From an uncultured Anaerolineales bacterium (GTDB lineage Bacteria > Chloroflexota > Anaerolineae > Anaerolineales > UBA11657): a stretch of 9,960 nt of DNA. Both the position numbers and the translations under genes were made by a program. The stretch is taken from NCBI GenBank assembly GCA_913031335.1, contig CAJWGI010000023.1:1-9960 (forward strand), given 5' to 3'. Of the stretch, positions 5,587-9,960 are shown one piece after another. The notes under the pieces were generated by a model, which made no database searches, was not told the DNA's origin, and saw only the letters and a program-made list of their open reading frames with translations. Each line of letters begins with the position of its first letter. Position 1 is the first letter of the stretch.

Positions 5587-6603
5587 ATGCGATATCTCAT
5601 TACCGGCGGGGCCGGGTTCATCGGCAGCCATCTTTCTGAAGCGTTGCTGGCTGCCGGCCATCAGGTCACCGCTATCGACGACCTTTCCACCGGTCGCATG
5701 CAGAATGTGCAACCGCTGACGCAGGACGCCAGTTTCCAGCTTGTGGTCGAAACTATCACCAATGCGACGGTGATGGACCGGCTGGTGAGCGAGTGCGATT
5801 TGATTGTGCATCTGGCGGCGGCGGTCGGTGTGGAGCTGATTGTGCGGTCCCCGGTGCACACCATTGAAACCAACGTGCTGGGCACGGAGACTGTGCTGCG
5901 CACTGCGCGGCGCTATCGCAAGAAGACCCTCATCGCCTCGACATCTGAAATCTACGGCAAACTTAACAATGTGCCTTTTAGTGAAGATGATGACAGCCTG
6001 ATTGGCGCCACGACCCATCACCGCTGGGCTTATGCCACCTCGAAGGCGCTGGACGAATTTTTGGCGCTGGCTTATCACAAAGAGATGGACCTGCCGGTGG
6101 TGGTCTTTCGCCTGTTTAACACCATCGGGCCGCGCCAGCGTGGGCGTTATGGCATGGTGGTGCCGCGTTTCGCGCGGCAGGCGCTCTCGGGCGCGGACAT
6201 CACGGTTTACGGAGACGGGCAGCAGAGCCGTTGTTTTTGCGATGTGCGCGATGTGGTGCCTGCGATAATGGAACTGGCTGCCGAGCCACAGGCCGAGGGC
6301 CGCGTGTTCAATGTTGGCGCGCAAGTGGAGATCGCTATCCTCGATTTGGCGCACAAGGTGAAAGAGATGACCGGCAGCCAATCCGCCATAATCCTTGTGC
6401 CCTATGAGCAGGCCACCGAACAGGGTTTCGAGGACATGCACCGCCGCGTTCCCGATATCGGCCGCATTCACAAGCTGTTGGGCTGGGAGCCGCGCATTCC
6501 GCTGGAGCGCTCAATCGCCGATATCATCCTGCAACTTAAGCAGGAGGGCCCGGGCGACCCGATCTCGGAGCGACCGGTGAGCGAGAGAGTGGTGGTGGGC
6601 TGA
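5587..6603 (+). CDS. NAD-dependent nucleotide-sugar epimerase/decarboxylase (extended SDR; GalE/UDP-xylose synthase-like)
   Basis: The 338-residue protein opens with YLITGGAGFIGSHLSEALL (3-21), an NAD-binding Rossmann fold. D31-D32 follow at the end of the second strand. IASTSEIYGK (116-125) and Y149-A-T-S-K153 form the catalytic centre. FRLFNTIGPRQ (174-184) and VYGDGQQSRCF (207-217) build the nucleotide-sugar site. E121 in TSEIYG and the RLFNTxGPR segment recall UDP-glucuronate decarboxylase (UDP-xylose synthase), but the same family is often labelled UDP-glucose 4-epimerase, and the activity is not settled. The neighbour downstream makes a UDP-sugar acid, which would suit either a decarboxylase or a 4-epimerase acting on its product. 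It has a good Shine-Dalgarno site and heads the polysaccharide operon, 21 bases before the dehydrogenase. The last 20 residues (from about 319) form a charged tail after the fold, with a repeated SER-V element. Confidence 0.85.
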   Translation: MRYLITGGAGFIGSHLSEALLAAGHQVTAIDDLSTGRMQNVQPLTQDASFQLVVETITNATVMDRLVSECDLIVHLAAAVGVELIVRSPVHTIETNVLGTETVLRTARRYRKKTLIASTSEIYGKLNNVPFSEDDDSLIGATTHHRWAYATSKALDEFLALAYHKEMDLPVVVFRLFNTIGPRQRGRYGMVVPRFARQALSGADITVYGDGQQSRCFCDVRDVVPAIMELAAEPQAEGRVFNVGAQVEIAILDLAHKVKEMTGSQSAIILVPYEQATEQGFEDMHRRVPDIGRIHKLLGWEPRIPLERSIADIILQLKQEGPGDPISERPVSERVVVG

Positions 6604-6624
6604 GCGCTCGCTGGGGCCGGGAAG

Positions 6625-7935
6625 GTGACTGAAAAAGCAGCGCTGATAGAAAAGATCAATCGGCGCGATGCTCGCGTGGGCGTGATCGGGCTCGGTTATG
6701 TTGGCCTGCCGCTGGCGGTGGAATTCGCGAACGCGGGTTTTTCGGTGCTGGGCATCGATACCGACGCGAGAAAGGTGGCTGCCCTGAACGCCGGCGACAG
6801 CTACGTTCCGGATGTGCCCGCTGATGTCATCGGGGGCCTGGTGGCAGCGGGCAAACTGGCAGCCAGCCAGGATTATGAAGCCATTGCGAAGCTGGATGCC
6901 ATCAGCATCTGCGTGCCTACCCCGCTGCGCAAAACGCGCGATCCGGACATGTCGTATGTCGTCAGCGCAGCCGAGCGAATCAGCGAGCATCTGCGCCCCG
7001 GCATGTTGATAGTCTTGGAGAGCACAACCTATCCCGGCACCACCATCGAGGTGGTGCTGCCACGCATGTTGAGCAACGGCTACACTGCCGGAGAGGATAC
7101 CTTTGTCGCTTTTTCTCCGGAGCGCATCGACCCGGCAAATCCGACCTACGGTGTGCGCAACACTCCCAAAGTGATCGGTGGAGTGACGCCGGCCTGCACC
7201 GAGGTGGCCGTGGCCCTGTACGCGACAGTGGTGGAGCAGGTTGTGCCGGTCTCCTCCACTCAGGCTGCAGAAATGGTGAAACTGCTGGAAAATACCTTCC
7301 GGGCGGTGAACATCGGGCTAATCAACGAAATCACCATCATGTGCGACAAGCTCGGCGTGGATGTGTGGGAGGTGATTGCCGCGGCGAAAACCAAGCCGTT
7401 TGGCTACATGCCGTTTTATCCGGGGCCCGGTCTGGGAGGTCACTGTATTCCCATTGATCCGCTCTATCTTTCGTGGAAATTGAAATCGTTGAACTTCAAC
7501 GCGCGCTTCATCGAGCTCGCCGATGAAATCAACACAAACATGCCGCGCTATGTGGTCAGCAAGGTGACCGAGGCGCTGAACGAAGACAGAAAGCCGGTGC
7601 GCGGCTCACAGATCCTTGTCTTGGGTGTCGCTTATAAACCAGATGTGGACGACGTGCGCGAATCCCCGGCAATCGACATCATCCAGTTGCTGCAGCAACA
7701 GGGCGCAGCCGTGAGTTTCCATGACCCGCATGTCGCCGATTTGCGCTTTGACGACATTGAGATGCGCTCGGTCGAGTACGGAGTGGCCACGGTTGCGTCC
7801 GCTGACTGCGTGCTGATTGTGACCGATCACAGTGCATATGATTGGGCCGAGATTCTCGACAACGCGCAACTGGTGGTGGATACCCGCAACGCCACGGCCG
7901 ACCTGCTGGGCCGCGCCAGGGTAGTGACGCTGTAA
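6625..7935 (+). CDS. Nucleotide-sugar 6-dehydrogenase, UDP-HexNAc type (WbpA-like)
   Basis: The 436-residue protein is a UDP-sugar dehydrogenase with GLGYVGLPLA (22-31) for NAD binding, ICVPTP (95-100), ESTTYPGTT (132-140), FSPERIDPAN (163-172), KLLENTFRAVNI (219-230) and the catalytic cysteine C274 in PGPGLGGHCIPIDP (266-279). Such enzymes oxidise the C6 alcohol of a UDP-sugar to a carboxylate in two NAD+-dependent steps. The GGHCIPIDP form is that of WbpA/WecC-type enzymes acting on UDP-N-acetylhexosamines, whereas UDP-glucose dehydrogenases usually have a Cys-Phe-Pro-Lys-Asp form. UDP-GlcNAc is therefore the likelier substrate, though UDP-glucose is not excluded. The start is a GTG; GGGG at 6613-6616 lies 8 bases before it, and the conserved N-terminus fits. 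It belongs with the epimerase before it and the glycosyltransferases after it. Confidence 0.93.
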   Translation: MTEKAALIEKINRRDARVGVIGLGYVGLPLAVEFANAGFSVLGIDTDARKVAALNAGDSYVPDVPADVIGGLVAAGKLAASQDYEAIAKLDAISICVPTPLRKTRDPDMSYVVSAAERISEHLRPGMLIVLESTTYPGTTIEVVLPRMLSNGYTAGEDTFVAFSPERIDPANPTYGVRNTPKVIGGVTPACTEVAVALYATVVEQVVPVSSTQAAEMVKLLENTFRAVNIGLINEITIMCDKLGVDVWEVIAAAKTKPFGYMPFYPGPGLGGHCIPIDPLYLSWKLKSLNFNARFIELADEINTNMPRYVVSKVTEALNEDRKPVRGSQILVLGVAYKPDVDDVRESPAIDIIQLLQQQGAAVSFHDPHVADLRFDDIEMRSVEYGVATVASADCVLIVTDHSAYDWAEILDNAQLVVDTRNATADLLGRARVVTL

Positions 7936-7948
7936 CGCCAAAACACAG

Positions 7949-9115
7949 ATGCGCCTTTGCGTGGTGGCCGGCTCTTTTCATCCCGAGGTCGGCGGCCCCT
8001 CCACTTATCTGCACCGACTGCTCCCTGCGCTAATCGAACGTGGCCACCACGTGACCGTGGTCACCCATACCGATGCTGGCCGCAGCGGCTGTGATGGCAG
8101 CTTTTCCTATCCGGTCTATCGCGTTTCCCGCCGCTGGCCACTTCCGCCCCGGCTGCTGCTGTTCAGCTGGCGTGTCTTACGGGAAGCGTGGACGGCTGAC
8201 CTGCTTTTCGTTAGCGATTACGGATTGCCGGCGGCGCTGGCGAACTTGCTTTTGCGCAAACCGATGGTACTGAAAAACGTGAGCGACTTTGCCTGGGAAT
8301 TCAGCACTCGGCATGGCTGGCTGCCGCCTGGCGAGAGCATTGACGAGTTTCAACTGCGGCGTCACGGTTGGCGCGTGCGCATGCTGCAGCGGCTGCGCGC
8401 ATGGTACGTGCGCGCAGCGAGTGTGGTGATAGTGCCCAGCGGCTACATCGGGGCACTGGTCGCCGGCTGGGGCGTTGCGGTTGAGCGCACGCGGGTGATT
8501 CGCAATGCGTTGGACGAGCGTCAGTTTGCATCCTTACCGGAACAGGCTGCTGCCCGGGCGCTTTGCGGGCTGCCGGCCACGGATCCATTGCTGCTCACCG
8601 CAGCGCGGCTGGCCCCGTGGAAAGGAATCGCTGGGATTATCCGCGCGCTGCCGCGGGTGCAGCGCCGTTTTCCAGATGCGCGGTTGCTCATCGCCGGCGA
8701 TGGTCCGGAGCGCGCCGAGCTGCAGGCGCTTGCCACGCGTCATAAGGATGCGGTGCAATTCCTCGGGATGCAATCGCAGCAGCGCGTGCATCACTTGATG
8801 CGGGCGGCAGACGTGTTTGTGCTATTTTCCACCTACGAGGGTCTGCCGCACACAGTGCTGGAGGCCATGACCTGCCGCACGCCGGTAGTGGCCTCAGCAG
8901 TCGGCGGCACCGTGGAGGTCGTCACAGACGGGCGCACTGGGCTGCTCGTGCCCATCGGCGATGAAGAGGCGCTGGGCGCGGCCATCTGCCGGGTATTGAA
9001 GGAACCGGATTTCGGCCGTGCGCTGGCCGACCGGGCGCACGGCAAATTGGGGCGCTTTTCGTGGGAACAGTTGCTTGCCGACACCGAAGCGGCACTGCTG
9101 GAGGCGGCGGCGTGA
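7949..9115 (+). CDS. Glycosyltransferase family 4 (GT-B fold)
   Basis: The 388-residue protein has the two-domain GT-B build of family GT4. The N-terminal domain opens with RLCVVAGSFHPEVGGPSTYL (2-21), whose glycine-rich loop is typical. The C-terminal domain has LTAARLAPWKG (216-226, with the phosphate-binding R220 and K225), LIAGDGPER (247-255), and the retaining GT4 signature STYEGLPHTVLEAM (294-307) with the paired glutamates E297 and E305. This identifies a retaining transferase that uses an activated nucleotide sugar. Donor and acceptor cannot be named. No signal peptide or membrane helix is visible, though a basic, aromatic stretch (138-153) could touch the membrane. The gene begins 13 bases after the dehydrogenase, without an obvious Shine-Dalgarno site, and its stop overlaps the start of the next gene by 4 bases. 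Confidence 0.93.
   Translation: MRLCVVAGSFHPEVGGPSTYLHRLLPALIERGHHVTVVTHTDAGRSGCDGSFSYPVYRVSRRWPLPPRLLLFSWRVLREAWTADLLFVSDYGLPAALANLLLRKPMVLKNVSDFAWEFSTRHGWLPPGESIDEFQLRRHGWRVRMLQRLRAWYVRAASVVIVPSGYIGALVAGWGVAVERTRVIRNALDERQFASLPEQAAARALCGLPATDPLLLTAARLAPWKGIAGIIRALPRVQRRFPDARLLIAGDGPERAELQALATRHKDAVQFLGMQSQQRVHHLMRAADVFVLFSTYEGLPHTVLEAMTCRTPVVASAVGGTVEVVTDGRTGLLVPIGDEEALGAAICRVLKEPDFGRALADRAHGKLGRFSWEQLLADTEAALLEAAA
9100..9104 (+). promoter_or_regulatory. Shine-Dalgarno site deciding a GTG start
   Basis: GGAGG, seven bases before the GTG at 9112, is an ideal ribosome binding site inside the end of the previous gene. It supports GTG at 9112 over the in-frame ATG at 9124, whose distance would be too long. 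Confidence 0.75.
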
Positions 9116-9960
9116 ACCTGCTCATGCTCAGTGGGGACACCTCGGTTGTCCGCGGTGAGCGGCGCGCCTTCCACAACACGCTGAGCGAGTTCTCAAATTA
9201 CTGGGACAGAATCGATATTCTCACCCATCGCGTTCGGGGTGTTGCGCGCCATGATTGTTTTGAAAACGTCACTTTTTACCCCTCGCCTTGGGGCAAGATG
9301 ATACAACCTTTTTATGTCTGGAAGAAAGGGCGCGCGCTAGCTGCAAGACGGCGCTATGATTTAATCGTCTCGCATGATTACGGTTTCTTCTTGCACGGCA
9401 CTGGCGCGCGCTGGCTCTCGCAGGCGAGCGGCGTGCCGTATGTGAGCGAAATCCATCATGTGGACGGCTATCCGCGCGGCGCCAATGTGCGCGAGCGCCT
9501 GCAGCCTATACTCACCCGCCGATATGTGCGCGGTGCGATGTCCCGCGCGCTCGGCTTTCGCATCACAAACGCAGGCGAGTTGCGGCCTTTGCTGCGCAGC
9601 TGGAGCGTGCCCGCCGAACAGCTTTTTCTGCTCTACAGTCTGTATCTGGATTTTGACGTCTTTCGGCCTGAAAACACTGTGATTGAATATGACGCCATTT
9701 TTGTTGGTCGCCTGACACCGAACAAAGCGCCGTTCCTGTTTTTGGAGGGGATTGCGGCTGCGGCGCGAAAACGCGAGGGCTTGCGCGTGTTGATAATTGG
9801 CGCCGGCCCGCTGGGGACGAGACTGCGCGCGCGGGCTGCTGGACTGGGTCCGGCTGCCAGTGTTGAGTTCCGCGATTGGGTGGCCGCTCCCCGGGAGCTG
9901 GCTGATATGTACCGCCGCTCTCGCTGTCTAATCTGTACTTCGTTCAGCGAAGGCGGCCCG
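9112..9960 (+). CDS. Glycosyltransferase, GT4-like (partial, C-terminus beyond window)
   Basis: A frame open from the GTG at 9112 to the window edge gives 283 residues with no stop. The first half shows the expected N-terminal Rossmann-like build, including YDLIVSHDYGFFLHG (82-96) and VPYVSEIHHVDGYPRG (108-123). The second half shows FVGRLTPNKAP (197-207), LIIGAGPLG (227-235) and CTSFSEGGP (275-283). The last is the beginning of the GT4 donor-site glutamate motif, with E280 the first of the pair. It is therefore a GT-B glycosyltransferase of the GT4 type, probably retaining, acting with the previous gene in polysaccharide assembly. The GTGA overlap with the stop of that gene, plus GGAGG at 9100-9104, supports the start. 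By eye its codons seem more A/T-rich than the upstream genes (TTT, TAT, a TTA near 9361), which may hint at an exchangeable part of the locus. The true length is unknown. Confidence 0.87.
   Translation, partial: MNLLMLSGDTSVVRGERRAFHNTLSEFSNYWDRIDILTHRVRGVARHDCFENVTFYPSPWGKMIQPFYVWKKGRALAARRRYDLIVSHDYGFFLHGTGARWLSQASGVPYVSEIHHVDGYPRGANVRERLQPILTRRYVRGAMSRALGFRITNAGELRPLLRSWSVPAEQLFLLYSLYLDFDVFRPENTVIEYDAIFVGRLTPNKAPFLFLEGIAAAARKREGLRVLIIGAGPLGTRLRARAAGLGPAASVEFRDWVAAPRELADMYRRSRCLICTSFSEGGP

Noticed and set aside
4645..6471. A 608-codon open frame on the minus strand across the uracil-DNA glycosylase, the intergenic hairpin and the second epimerase
   Set aside because: It lies opposite two strongly identified genes, is rich in His, Arg and Gln as expected for an antisense shadow in GC-rich DNA, has no recognisable domain and no ribosome site.
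1..9960. CRISPR arrays, tRNA or rRNA genes, insertion sequences, phage genes or defence systems
   Set aside because: I found no spaced direct repeats, cloverleaf sequences, transposase or integrase motifs, or defence-gene motifs on either strand; the non-coding gaps are too short to hide them.

Overview
The window (GC-rich, roughly 60% by eye) looks like chromosomal DNA of a free-living bacterium. The closest family resemblances I recall for TsaE, TsaB, the family 4 uracil-DNA glycosylase and the 5587-6603 epimerase are proteins of Chloroflexota, class Anaerolineae. That placement is inference from remembered protein style, without a database search. No mobile element, CRISPR array, tRNA or rRNA was found. 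Genes are tightly packed, with overlaps or short gaps, and no gene-free stretch reaches 300 bases.

Left part (1-2462, minus strand): a four-gene operon read right to left. It encodes a calcineurin-like metallophosphoesterase, a DUF4349 lipoprotein, MoaC, and a MoaD-MoaE fusion cut by the window edge. The last two make molybdopterin: MoaC forms cyclic pyranopterin monophosphate, and the fused synthase would insert the dithiolene sulfurs.

Centre (2463-5430): a short divergent promoter region, then a plus-strand operon of tsaE, tsaB, a CDP-paratose 2-epimerase-like sugar epimerase and a family 4 uracil-DNA glycosylase. TsaE and TsaB serve t6A tRNA modification. The sugar epimerase and the DNA repair enzyme are unrelated passengers in the same transcription unit.

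Junction (5431-5586): the most structured non-coding DNA in the window. A near-consensus sigma-70-type promoter is followed about 30 bases later by a strong intrinsic terminator hairpin, and no second promoter is visible before the next gene. It could be an attenuated leader of the sugar operon, a small RNA gene of about 75 nt, or simply the end of the previous operon with an extra promoter.

Right part (5587-9960): start of a surface-polysaccharide locus on the plus strand. It holds a nucleotide-sugar SDR epimerase/decarboxylase, a UDP-HexNAc-type 6-dehydrogenase, one complete GT4 glycosyltransferase and one GT4-like glycosyltransferase running off the edge. The first two make activated sugar acids or their derivatives, and the transferases would assemble them into a glycan. 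The 3773 epimerase may also feed this pathway.

I see no clearly new biological system. The best leads are the promoter-hairpin leader, the probably leaderless tsaE transcript, and the substrates of the sugar enzymes.
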